NCBI RefSeq assembly: GCF_026262505.1
Contig: NC_067203.1
Location: forward strand, 22,921,411-22,985,410
Source: Trichomonas vaginalis G3
Taxonomy: Eukaryota; Parabasalia; Trichomonadida; Trichomonadidae
DNA: 64,000 nt
Reading direction: 5' to 3'
Each line of letters begins with the position of its first letter. The stretch's first letter is position 1. Shown piece after piece: positions 43,924 through 53,858 of this stretch. A program made the translations under genes and the position numbers. Below the pieces are notes generated by a model, which searched no databases, was not told the origin of the DNA, and saw nothing but the letters and a program-made list of their open reading frames with translations.

Positions 43924-45251
43924 GTATTACTAATAGTTATGCGTATGCAATTAAAGTATTTCTGATGGACAAAATGTGAGATTTATATCAGATAATTCAT
44001 TTCTACTATTAAGTTATTCATTTATGAGTTTGCACTTATTCGCACTAAATAAATAACTATTAAAAATTGTTTTAATTAATTGACACCATATAATAGAGTG
44101 AATTTTGTTTGATCAAACAACAATAGATGATAGATATAAAGCCAAGAAACTTGCTATTAATATGCTCTACTTGCTATTTCAATGTAAGTATGATATTTTC
44201 TAAATGTTTCGTTCAGATAACTTAGATATATTAGTCAAAATTTGAAATTTTAATAGCACATATATTAAAATAATTATTATTCATAAAAGATTAATGAAAT
44301 AGTAAAAAAAATCAATCAAATTATAAAAATACAACATTTAGAAGAATTCTTATTATCCTTCAAAAAGTCAGTATTTCTGCTGTAATTTTCTACAACATTG
44401 TAGTTATTGCACTTTGTCTATGGATTTGTATATATGTTATATATAAATTATATATCTAAACTGCCCATAAGTGCAATTTTTATATAAATTGTTTATTTCT
44501 TTAACAATTTCATATGAAATATGCTTTTTTAAGCGTATCAAAGCTGTGTTCTTAATGTGCATGGATATATCAAGAAAAATGTCGAAAAAAATGTGAATTC
44601 ACAAATTCACTGAATTTTCACCGTTTTTTGAATTTTGCTACAGCACTAATATTAAATAATACTAAAATCTTCTGTCTTTGTAAAAGAATAAATTCTGACA
44701 AAAAGTGCTCGTTTAAATTTAATGATCATCTGTATGACTAAGTGGTAAAAAGTGTTTATGACCAAAAAAGGTTACATGCTTAGTCTATTTTTCTGACAGG
44801 ATACTCTAGATTTACATGATCTCTATTTCATATCTCCGTTTTTAGATTCTTCGACAGATTTTATGATAGAAAACCAAGATTAACAAATTTCCGGCATGTT
44901 AATGAAGAAATCTGCAGCTACCCTCAATATTATTTCAATAATCAGTATCGTTTCTCTTACAATTTATTTTTTTCTCAATAATTTAACAAGAAATAACAAT
45001 ACACACTTGGTTTTACGTATAAAAGCTAAGTGTCGAACTTAATCAACTTTACTTACTTAGCAAATGAATATTTTTGTGGTTGCGAGTTCTGAATGCTGAA
45101 GTTTTAGATTTCTCTATAAATGATATCATTGCACTTACAATGTTGTTCCAGCCTATCGCATAAATCATAGAAAATCCAAAAAAAAATAATATAAAGAAAT
45201 TCATGTCATGAAGTTCAAAAAATACCGTGTAACATTAAAATTTGTTATGCA
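43924..45251. other. Intergenic right of Polinton 1, no gene seen
   Basis: AT-rich host DNA without a convincing gene. Confidence 0.5.
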
Positions 45252-45412
45252 TAATACATTTTAGCTATTATTGATTTTTTTTAATTTTCGAGAAATTGAA
45301 TGGTGAGTCCGATAGAGAAATTTTTAAAAATCCTAGTGCCTCATAGAAGTAATTTCCCTCGTCTCCCATACTTCCAAATGTATGCATATGACATAAACTT
45401 TTATGCATTACA
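45252..45412 (-). repeat. Dispersed repeat, copy 2 (inverted)
   Basis: Inverted copy of 25913-26070. Its outer edge is the sequence ATGCATTACA at 45403-45412. Confidence 0.6.
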
Positions 45413-45484
45413 CAAGTGGCCAATAATATCTATAGAGTAAAAAATTAGAAATTTAATTTTTTTATATGATAGTTATATTTCAGA

Positions 45485-45720
45485 TTTGCGAGCGTAACTT
45501 TTTTCTCCATGGCATACTTGTTTTAAGAGCAAATGATCAAAATCGTCCTTCAATTATTGAAGGAGCTGATATCTTTTGAAAATTGAATTGAAAGGGTATT
45601 CAATTTTCAAATTTCCTCTCAATTTTGGAAACATATCAACTCTATGAATTAACAATTATGTGCCTTCACAGTTTATCAGTCATATAAGGTGCTTATAAAG
45701 AAAAAAGTTACGCTCGCAAA
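45485..45720. mobile_element. 236-bp MITE with 22-bp perfect inverted ends
   Basis: The ends read TTTGCGAGCGTAACTTTTTT plus CT at 45485-45506 and its exact reverse complement at 45699-45720. The interior has no coding capacity. ATAT-type bases flank both sides, but no clean target duplication was seen. Confidence 0.75.
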
Positions 45721-45895
45721 ATATGTTTTTATATAGATTTCACATAAAATAATTATGTAATTTCTAAAAAGAATATTTTTGTTCTTGAATATTAAAGTGT
45801 ATTGTAGTTTAAAAAGTTTTAAATATGTTGCTAAAATTTCAGGTTTATAGCTCATGTCTAGCATGACTTCTTCGTATGCGCAAAAAATCTGACAC

Positions 45896-45911
45896 GTAAG
45901 GGTATCCTTAA
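45896..45911. other. Inverted partner of the TTAA motif at 27365
   Basis: GTAAGGGTATCC then TTAA here, against TTAA then GGATACCCTTAC at 27365-27380. The pair faces inward and encloses Polinton 1 plus 2.3 kb. See findings. Confidence 0.4.
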
Positions 45912-45975
45912 TCAGAATTTTGAAATTATATTAATTAAACAATTTCATTGTGATTTTAATGACAATAACAAAAAT

Positions 45976-46563
45976 TTAAATCGAATTGATTACATAGCCA
46001 CCCCTTCTTCTTCTATTTCCTTTTGTAGCAATTTTAATGGCTTGGAATAGACTATCATGGCTAGGTGAAGTTGTTGGACTTGGACTCATATTATGGAGTT
46101 GAGTTTCATATTTATGGCGAACTTCAATTGCGTATGGCCTAAGATCCATTTGCATGAGTGTAGGCTCTTTGATTGGAGCTTTATAAGGAGCTTGTTCTTT
46201 GGTAAGATGCAAATTTAGACGAATACCAATCGGAGCTGATTCATAGGATTGAGATGTTAATGGTAATACGTTCATTGTGACTGCATCCATAGGTAATATA
46301 TTGAGAGGGATTTGAACTTTGCCTAAAAACTCGTCGTTAAAAACGCCTTTTCGGTACAACTCGACATCAATTTGACCTATATCAATGTCATCGCAGGAGA
46401 TGTGGAAGGAACGAGAGATTGTGGAAGCTTCAGAATATTCAAAATTATATGCTTTGGAAACGTTTTTGATATGATTAACAATTTTGTAGCACAATGTCGA
46501 GCCAACATAGGAACTATCTGTAAAAACGAAGCCACTTACATGGAAGTAAAGGGTGTGAGACAT
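45976..46563 (-). CDS. C2-domain-like protein, 195 aa
   Basis: ATG start. Residues about 5-125 form one beta-rich domain with DIGQIDVELYRKGVFNDEF and LGKVQIPLNILP, the typical C2 strand-loop pattern of a charged loop followed by 'LGKVQIPL'. Only some of the Asp residues that bind calcium in classical C2 domains are evident, so this may be a lipid- or protein-binding, calcium-independent C2. The C-terminal 60 residues are Ser/Pro/Thr-rich and basic (GNRRRRGGY), suited to membrane phospholipid contact. No membrane segment is present. Its neighbours are mobile DNA only. The frame is intact, so it is probably a functional host gene. Confidence 0.65.
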   Translation of the reverse strand: MSHTLYFHVSGFVFTDSSYVGSTLCYKIVNHIKNVSKAYNFEYSEASTISRSFHISCDDIDIGQIDVELYRKGVFNDEFLGKVQIPLNILPMDAVTMNVLPLTSQSYESAPIGIRLNLHLTKEQAPYKAPIKEPTLMQMDLRPYAIEVRHKYETQLHNMSPSPTTSPSHDSLFQAIKIATKGNRRRRGGYVINSI

Positions 46564-48134
46564 TCCAATAAAACCTGTTTATTGAATAATAATATTTGAA
46601 ATTGATAGAGAGCTTTTCAAATTTTATGTTTATGTAATTTTAAAATATTTACATATGATGAATTAGTATATATGGTCTATGCTTTTTAGTCATGAACAAA
46701 CGTGCATATTCAGAAATTTTCTATATCATAACTTGATTAGTAATTTGTTATTTGGTTCTTATTTAATAGAACAAAATATGAATAAATTTTTTGAAAAAGG
46801 CCAAATTTCTTAAGGGTATAGTCCACTAAAAATTTTTAAGTTTTGACAATGAAAATAAGCTCTGTGACCATATAAATATATATCTATGCAAAACGAGAGG
46901 TTATGCCATAATTTTTTTTAGTTATCAAATTTTCCTTTTTTTGAGAGAAGTCTCTCAATAATTTGAGAAGAATCTTTGATATAAAGAGATACACATTTGT
47001 AGAACGAAGTAAGTGTTTTCCAAACATTTTATATGTTCATCCTGTATAACAATATAAAGCTGCATAGTGCCATCTTGTGCGTTTGCTATTTTATGTACTT
47101 TTCATTGAGATAATCCCTCTTCTCGGGTGATTTTAACAGTCAACTCAATTTTAAAATAAAGATTTCATCAAAATGATTTCGAAATTCGGATATTGATTAT
47201 ATAAATAGCACTGTTAACATATTTTGGATGAGTAAAAAATACCTTGTTTTGTATGCATTTAGTACACCTTTATTTTTGATTAAAACTATAAAATTTTTAT
47301 TCCTTATATAATAAATAGTATATGTTACATAAACATGAAATTCAATAGCATTCAATTTTGGATTTTTTAGATTTGGTAAATTTTAGAAGAAATAAAATCA
47401 GCAATCAAAATAAAGAAACTTTTTTTGTATCTTCTATGATTACCTTTTGGTACTAAATTTTGCATTAATAAGTAAATTATCTGTATTATTCTGTGAGCAC
47501 AAGCCCTCAGTTATGCTGGTAGTGAATGATGAATCGTCATTTTGCGAAGAGAACGCGATTATTAAGGTAATTTTGAGAATTGTCTTGAATTATTTAAAAT
47601 TAAAGTTAATTGAATAGGTAGGATAACTAGCCTTTGCTAAATTTGTATAATTTGACCTTATTCTAGTTGGATCTGAGAATATTTTGCTGAAATAATAAAT
47701 TATATCGCCGATTTATGAAAATTTCTCTGATGGGACCGACTCGCTGAAACGTATTAGTGTTAATGGTAACTTGTCTGAATTTTCAAATTTTTTTCGAAAT
47801 CCAAAAAATCACAAACAAAAGCATCAAAATTAGATTTGCATTTAAGGTTTTCATTTTTTTTGGAAAATAAAAATATTTTTTCCCCAATAAAGTTTATTTT
47901 TACTTTTGAGAGGAATAGAAACGTTATTTTGGAATTTTGAAACGACAGAAATGTTCCATTTTTAATGTAGATTCTAAAATGGGGTCAAATTTTTGATTGA
48001 ACCGTTATCCATTGAAAAACCTCGATTTTAAAATGTTATTCCAAAATATTCATCTAATGATATAGTATATATTTATTAATTATTACTTTTTATTCAATTT
48101 TCACTTTTGGCGGGATTTCATTTTTTTTTGTTGT
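46564..48134. other. Spacer; may hold the left end of the transposase element
   Basis: AT-rich with no gene. At 46810-46813 a TTAA is followed by GGGTATAGTCCACT, which looks like the terminus of a DNA element with a TTAA target. It precedes the transposase gene by 1.3 kb. The right partner would lie in the part displaced by Polinton 2, so this cannot be confirmed here. Confidence 0.35.
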
Positions 48135-49072
48135 ATGGGCCATATTGTTCACCCAAAACGGAAAACAAAGGCAATGCATAACATTTTACTCCACGAACGT
48201 CGTCGACTCTCAGCGCGACAGATGCTTGGTGCTTGCATAATGACCGGAATGCCATATACAAAAGGTGCTCGCTTTCTTTCTCTTTGTGGAACTAAGCCCC
48301 CTGTGAAGAGTGGTGTCATGAGACAACAGAGATTTTGTGACGATAAGATTAGAAGACTTAAAAGTATTTCCCTAATGCTGTCGAGAAAGTCCTTCAGTGG
48401 TTACTTATCCATTGATGCAAGATGGGCGCACAGGCGAAACTCGCCAAGTTGTACAGTAACTGCGCTCGATGCTGTCACAAAAAGAGTTCTTGCATGCGTG
48501 AACATCAACCATATTGGTGGAAACAGACAGCATGCTCAGTATTCCGGAGCTTCCAACAATATGGAAAGTGCTGGAACTCGAATCATCTTGAAGCAATTAA
48601 AGAAATACAATATCTTGAAAGATGTTAAAGAGATTATTAAAGACCGAGATAACAAAAGTGTCTCTGTCTTTAAAGAATTTGGCGTCTCTCATCTTGAAAG
48701 ATTCGATCCAGGTCATGTATCAAAAAATATCTCAAAAGATTTTACAAAGTTCTCAGCTTCTCATAAGACAGTTGAAGTTTTCAACGACAAGACTCAGAAG
48801 ATTGAAAAAATAGAGAGACCTTTCTGGGGTCTGAATGCAAGCCTAAGTATGTGGCTTTGGTCATGTTTTGCCGAAGAAAATATTGACAAACGTACGAAAA
48901 TGTGGGAGAATTGTGTCTACCATTACGTAGGCAATCATTCTTTTTGCGAACCGCACAATTACAAATGCTTTGAATGGCAAAAAGGTGTCAATTCGATCCA
49001 ACTTCAATTCATGCTCTATGACTGGGTAGTTAGTAAGACTAAGTCGTGTACTGAGGCACTGCGCGCCTCCGT
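48135..49072 (+). pseudogene. DDE transposase (Kolobok/MULE-like), 3' end lost
   Basis: Starts at ATG 48135. Residues 92-98 (SIDARWA) hold the first catalytic Asp candidate, D94. GASNNMESAG (138-147), KDRDNKS (169-175, with D170 and D172) and FDPGHVSKNI (190-199) match the recognisable GSSxxME, GDGDS and GHVxK blocks of Kolobok/Mutator-like transposases. The later WENCVYHYVGNHSFC matches their HxxGxHxxC zinc-like block. The open frame runs to 49112, but the last 13 or so codons are Polinton 2 sequence, so the C-terminus has been replaced and the exact junction lies between about 49045 and 49075. The family call is from motif memory. The basic N-terminus is complete. Confidence 0.6.
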
Positions 49073-49203
49073 ACACCACTTAGCGGTTTTGACACATAAA
49101 CGACTTCACTAACGACTTCACTAACGAATTCACTACCGTCCTCACTAAATAAAAAATAACCTTATTTTTATTTTTTTTTAATTTTTTATTTCATTACAAA
49201 GAC

Positions 49204-49638
49204 ATGTCTGACTACATTTACTATGACTCTTTCCCAGAACGTTTCCGTGAACTATTCAAAACTCAAGTAAAACTGAGAAACATGCATTTTAACAAAGACA
49301 GACCCATTGACGATAAAAGAAACCCTGAATATATTATAATACCTTATGATGCTAAATTTATTGCATACATTCCTTATGGTCGCAGAGGAACGAAAACTAT
49401 TTCAACAAAGAACAAAAATTATTTCTGGAGCGATGAAGAAAATTGCCTTATCTACATAAATGCATACTTAAATAAAGCTACATATTGTACAAAAGAAGGT
49501 TGGACTGGATTTGAGCTCTACATATACGACGACGATGGAAACAGACGTTGTGTATACCCATACGATAATATGTACCATTGTTTTCATCAAGCATTAAACG
49601 AATACATAGTCAGTAAGGGTCTCATTCCTGCTGAGTAG
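49204..49638 (+). CDS. Polinton 2: unknown 144-aa protein
   Basis: ATG start, complete frame, rich in Tyr and charged residues (MSDYIYYDSFPERFRELF). No family is recognised. It fills the slot that holds a different minus-strand gene in Polinton 1 (31703-31987). Upstream is a T-rich tract like those before other genes of the element. Confidence 0.55.
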   Translation: MSDYIYYDSFPERFRELFKTQVKLRNMHFNKDRPIDDKRNPEYIIIPYDAKFIAYIPYGRRGTKTISTKNKNYFWSDEENCLIYINAYLNKATYCTKEGWTGFELYIYDDDGNRRCVYPYDNMYHCFHQALNEYIVSKGLIPAE

Positions 49639-49737
49639 AAATGTTATATTTTTGTTCTGTCATTTATAAAAAAAATAAACTTAAAAATTAATGATATCAC
49701 CACCCTCACACGTATGAAAACATAGCACAAAAATAAA

Positions 49738-49795
49738 TTTAGGTGAAGTGGTGAGATCTCACCTCTTTTCTCACCTGTTTTTTCACCCTGTTGAA
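49738..49795. promoter_or_regulatory. Polinton palindrome cassette (example)
   Basis: AATTTAGGTGAAG, the palindrome GGTGAGATCTCACC, then two weaker half-copies (TTTTTTCACC). The same layout recurs about ten times in the two elements (28140, 28265, 32055, 43310, 43455, 43610, 58657, 60327 and 61335, all approximate), mostly between genes. Confidence 0.7.
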
Positions 49796-49804
49796 TTCAT
49801 TGCT

Positions 49805-50041
49805 TTATAACTCTCTTCCTTTATCCAACTCTTCTAACTTCTTCTTAAGTTCAGCAATGTTGTCCTCATGAAGTTTAATCTTCCTTAATATACCTTCTCT
49901 ATCTAATGGTTGCTTTATCTTTCTAAACTGAACTCTACCATCCTTCATAGTATGAATGTAAAAACCTTCTGGAATAGTTCCTGATTTAATGTATTCTACC
50001 AAAAACTTTTGTTTCATTGCTTCAGTGACTTTATTTGTCAT
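49805..50041 (-). CDS. Polinton 2: small coiled-coil protein, 78 aa
   Basis: Starts at the first ATG (50041). It has a globular beginning (FLVEYIKSGTIPEGFYIHTM) and a C-terminal coiled coil (LHEDNIAELKKKLEELDKG). Its role is unknown. TTTTTATTTGA lies just upstream on its strand. Confidence 0.55.
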   Translation of the reverse strand: MTNKVTEAMKQKFLVEYIKSGTIPEGFYIHTMKDGRVQFRKIKQPLDREGILRKIKLHEDNIAELKKKLEELDKGREL

Positions 50042-50089
50042 TTCAATCAAATAAAAATTATAATATTAAATAAAAATAACGTTATTTTT

Positions 50090-50548
50090 TCAGTAAGGAA
50101 ACGCAGGAGTTTTACGATTTATTTGAGGAGTAGGTTCTGGTTTAAATGTTGGAGTCGGTTTAGGAGTTGACTTTTGAACAGGAGTTTGTACTTCCATAGG
50201 TTCAGGAGTCATTGAAGATTTTGCTTGTGAAGGCGTTGGTTTTGGCGAAGGTGTTGGAGTTTGTTTAACTTCAGCTACTTCAGTATTATTTACAACATTT
50301 GCTTTATTTCTTTTCAGCATCATAACTGCTCCTGCTGTAGCTAGCAAACCTAGTGGGAGACCATATCTTATATAAGGACTTGACCAAATGCTATTTTTGA
50401 CAGGAGCTGGTGGAACACCTAACCTTGGTGAGACTGCTCTTTGCCATTGTGCAGCTCGTAAGAAATATTCAATAGGTGCTCCATAATCGTTTGGTAAAGT
50501 TTGTTTCATAGATGGTGAAGGTTCACGAGAGCTTGATGAAGAACTCAT
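50090..50548 (-). CDS. Polinton 2: one-span membrane protein, 152 aa
   Basis: A Ser-rich start is followed by a globular piece, one hydrophobic span (GLPLGLLATAGAVMML, about 68-83) ending in a basic stop-transfer sequence, and a long Pro/Thr/Lys-rich tail with PTPxPKP repeats. This resembles minor membrane proteins of virions. No family is recognised. Confidence 0.55.
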   Translation of the reverse strand: MSSSSSSREPSPSMKQTLPNDYGAPIEYFLRAAQWQRAVSPRLGVPPAPVKNSIWSSPYIRYGLPLGLLATAGAVMMLKRNKANVVNNTEVAEVKQTPTPSPKPTPSQAKSSMTPEPMEVQTPVQKSTPKPTPTFKPEPTPQINRKTPAFPY

Positions 50549-50578
50549 TTATAAGCTTTAAAAATAAACGTTCATCCT

Positions 50579-52151
50579 TTATTCCTCACTGTCGTCCGTA
50601 GCTAAGTTATAGTCATCTAATCTTATTATGGGGATGCCATTAGCACGCACCTGAATGGCAAAGCAACAATCCCTCATAAATCCAATAAGTGGCTTTGGTA
50701 CATTTTCAGTTGCTAGTTCAATAGGTCCTTTAACAGACAATTTGTATGTTATTGGAGCAGTAGATGTTTGACCTTGCTGGAAGCAAAAGTCCACTTCTGT
50801 TGGAAAACCACATAAGAAATGTGTGTTTGTCATAGCTATCCCATTTATGTTCCACACTACCATCATCCACAATGACCTCATAACATCTTCATTAAATCCT
50901 ATCATATCATTGTTTGTATTGCAAGCGTTCGCAACCATTTCATAAAATACAGGTCCATATGATTTTTCAGGTTCTGCAGGCATATATTCCATAAGCTCCC
51001 ATGGAAAGCTGAAGATATTTAAACTTAGGGTTCTCAAAATTAACATAATAGTTGTCTTTCTTTCTAAATAGTGCCCAAATACTTTTAACATTAATAGGCG
51101 TATAAGCTGCTGTAAATGTTGCACTTGAACTATCTGTATTCTTTGAGAATGAACCGTCCATAGGAATCCAATCCATAACTTTAACAGGAAAACATAAAGC
51201 CTCGTTTGTATAATGTTCTACAAGTTCTGTATAAATGTTAGGGTCTAAAGAGAATGACTTTGGATGAATGAAACATTCATTAAAATCCATCTTTGTTCGA
51301 AATAATTGCTGGTTACAGTTGTAATAGTAACTGTTCCACTAGCTTCTACTGCCTTCGTTATCATAGTGAATGGTTCATTCCATGGAACAAATTTATTTGT
51401 CGGTGGATTTGAATCTGAAGCAAATGCAACTTTAAGAGTTGGATTGAAAGCAATGATATCATTTACAGATATAGATGTGCATTGTAAGGCGTCGCTACTG
51501 AACTTTACTTTAAGCTGAATGTTTCCTGCAAAAGCTGGAATAAATCGAATAGCTTCTAATGGAAGGAATCTTCTAACAGGAATTCTTAAACGAAGCTTAA
51601 AATCAAATGATTTTCCTGCTGTAATTGGACCACTAACAATTTGTCCTGTTCTGCATGTTCCCGAATGACTCCACACATCTTCATGTCGAGTCTTTGAGAA
51701 AACATCTACTTTCTTTATTTGTTCGGTAGTTTGTGAGTTTGAAGTTATATATGCTTCTTCTCTTGCGTTGTCTTGAGAATATACGATACGACCATTTGCA
51801 AGGATTTGATATCCAGCAACGCATAGAAAGCGTCATCGAAACCAATCCAAAATCCTGGTGGTTTGTTTTATTGGAACCTGAACCAATTTCTTTATCTACA
51901 ATAAATTGACCTTCCATTTTATACGTAATGAATGTATTGTAAAGGTCCAACATATTTTCACCAGGAGGTGAGAGATTGAATGTTACCCATGTGTTATCTT
52001 TAGCAGTTCCAGGTTGTGATGGAATCTTTGCGTCAGAATATTTTCTATTAGTGTCACCAATTTGAACTGCATTGTCTATGATATCGAAATATGAGCGAAT
52101 CTGATGAATATGCTCTGCTGGAGTAAATTCGTTTAGCTGTTCGTTCTGCAT
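50579..52151 (-). pseudogene. Polinton 2: major capsid protein region, broken
   Basis: About 520 codons on the minus strand. The N-terminal part (MQNEQLNEFTPAEHIHQIRS) and later beta-rich segments (FKLRLRIPVRRFLPLEAI, KVKFSSDALQ) fit a double-jelly-roll capsid protein as known for Polintons. The upstream TTTTTATCTGAAG matches the promoter-like motif. It has a handful of breaks. The assignment is by pattern and position, without a profile search. Confidence 0.5.
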
Positions 52152-52178
52152 GTATTTACTTCAGATAAAAATATCTAT

Positions 52179-52613
52179 TTACTTCATTATTCTCACTCTT
52201 CTTCTTGGCATTCGTGGTGGAAGTTGTTTCTTGACATTTTCAATGAACTGTACATTCTCTTTTGTCTCAACTTCTTTCACTGGCGGGTCAGGATTCTTTG
52301 ACTCGGTTTGTTTTTCAATGAAATTCACGAACTTTGCAATAAGCTCTTGGTTCGTTATTGAAAGTACATCTGGCTTCTTTTCTTCTGGTTCTATTGACTT
52401 TTCAGTTTGAATAGAAGGCTTAACATGGACTTCGTGGACTTCACCCTTGCCATGCACCTTAATGTTGTCGCTTTCTGCATTCGCTAATGGAACCTTTCTT
52501 TTTCTTACGTATATTTTACCATCTTTACTCTGACTTACGTAATAGAAAGGATGTTGTATTCCTCTTGCGTCATTTAATATAATAGACTCTCGCTCTGATT
52601 TTGACAAGCTCAT
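52179..52613 (-). CDS. Polinton 2: unknown 144-aa protein
   Basis: Complete frame with ATG start. It has a compact first half (HPFYYVSQSKDGKIYVRKRK), an acidic middle and a basic end (MPRRRVRIMK). It may bind nucleic acid or be a capsid-associated protein; no family is recognised. Confidence 0.5.
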   Translation of the reverse strand: MSLSKSERESIILNDARGIQHPFYYVSQSKDGKIYVRKRKVPLANAESDNIKVHGKGEVHEVHVKPSIQTEKSIEPEEKKPDVLSITNQELIAKFVNFIEKQTESKNPDPPVKEVETKENVQFIENVKKQLPPRMPRRRVRIMK

Positions 52614-52660
52614 TTTACATCGGTTAAAGTTTTAATTTTGTTTTTTATCTGCAGTCAAAT

Positions 52661-52918
52661 GACTCAGACAAGCCCTACGGACAAGACCCAGGGGTCATAG
52701 ATGTTGAAGCATTGAAGAAAGAAATTCGTGAGCAAATTTTATCCGAACTGAAGGAACAAAAACAAGAACAAAAGCCAGAGAGACCAAAGAGAAAACTTAG
52801 TGAAAAACAACTTGCTGCATTAGCTGCTGGAAGACAAAAGAACCCAAGACTGCTGGCGAAGAAAGCTAGAGAAGAAGCTGAAGCAAAAGCTAAAGAAGCT
52901 GAAGCAAAGAAAGAGTAA
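52661..52918 (+). pseudogene. Polinton 2: small charged helical protein
   Basis: Lys/Glu/Ala-rich helix with KRKLSEKQLAALAAGRQ, and a highly charged C-terminal repeat (KAREEAEAKAKEAEAKK). The region looks broken near its start. Confidence 0.4.
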
Positions 52919-52942
52919 ATGGTTTATTTTTATCCGAATTAA

Positions 52943-53798
52943 ATGTATAGACAAATACCTTTATCTGTTGCGTTCAGTAGTGAAAACCCTGACGTCAAAA
53001 TAAAGGGGAACAGAGTAACGTTTAAGTTTCCAACAGACTGGATTGTGAACATAAATGAAGAGAAGTACATTGGCATAACATCTATGTATATAACACGTGC
53101 TTTCAGAAAGGTTGACTTTATACTTCAAGTCGAGATAGAAAATGACGAACAGTCTTTAAGCGCCCAAAACATTCACATATACAAATACTTTAAAGACGAT
53201 ACAACATTGCAACAATGTATGATTTCATTTAATGAGATGTTCGAGAAAAAGTTTAACATTGAAGTACAAACTTTACAGCCTTTACGTGAGTTTCTTGCAC
53301 AACTGAAAGAAGAAGGTAGTCAGCCACAACTTATAGACTTTCATTATGAATTTAATGAAAATGCAGATGGAACTCATGACTGTCAATTCATTGTATTCTC
53401 ACCATTCAATGAAGTAGCTAAAAAAAGAAGAAAATCCATTACGTATAAGATTTCAAATCTCTGAACCAAGTGATGATTTCAAGAATGTTTTCAATTATGA
53501 TGCAATGCTTCCGAGGAAAAATGAATTTTCAATTAGATTTCCAGGTATTTGGGATAGAAAGCAAGCTATATTATATTCAAACTTAAGTAAAGGAGTTGAA
53601 AATGAGTTCATTGGTCATACAAGAACTTCACCACTTCCTAACCCTAAATACTATAAATTAACTGGCTTCAATTGTGAGTTTTGGATAGACATGTTCTCCA
53701 CTCATGACCATAAAGCACCTGTTTTGCTACCTCCAGACCATAAGGACTGTCTCTACATTGAAGCACAACTCTTAAACTCTACCATCGCAGTATTGTAA
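52943..53798 (+). pseudogene. Polinton 2: candidate minor capsid protein region, broken
   Basis: Begins MYRQIPLSVAFSSE after a TTTTTATCCGAATTAA leader. It has alternating beta-strand-like segments over about 280 codons. Its position beside the major capsid region suits a penton-type single-jelly-roll protein. Broken. Confidence 0.4.
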
Positions 53799-53858
53799 AT
53801 GACCACATGAGCTTATTTTTATCACGAATGACCTCATTGCTGACAAAAATAAATGACC

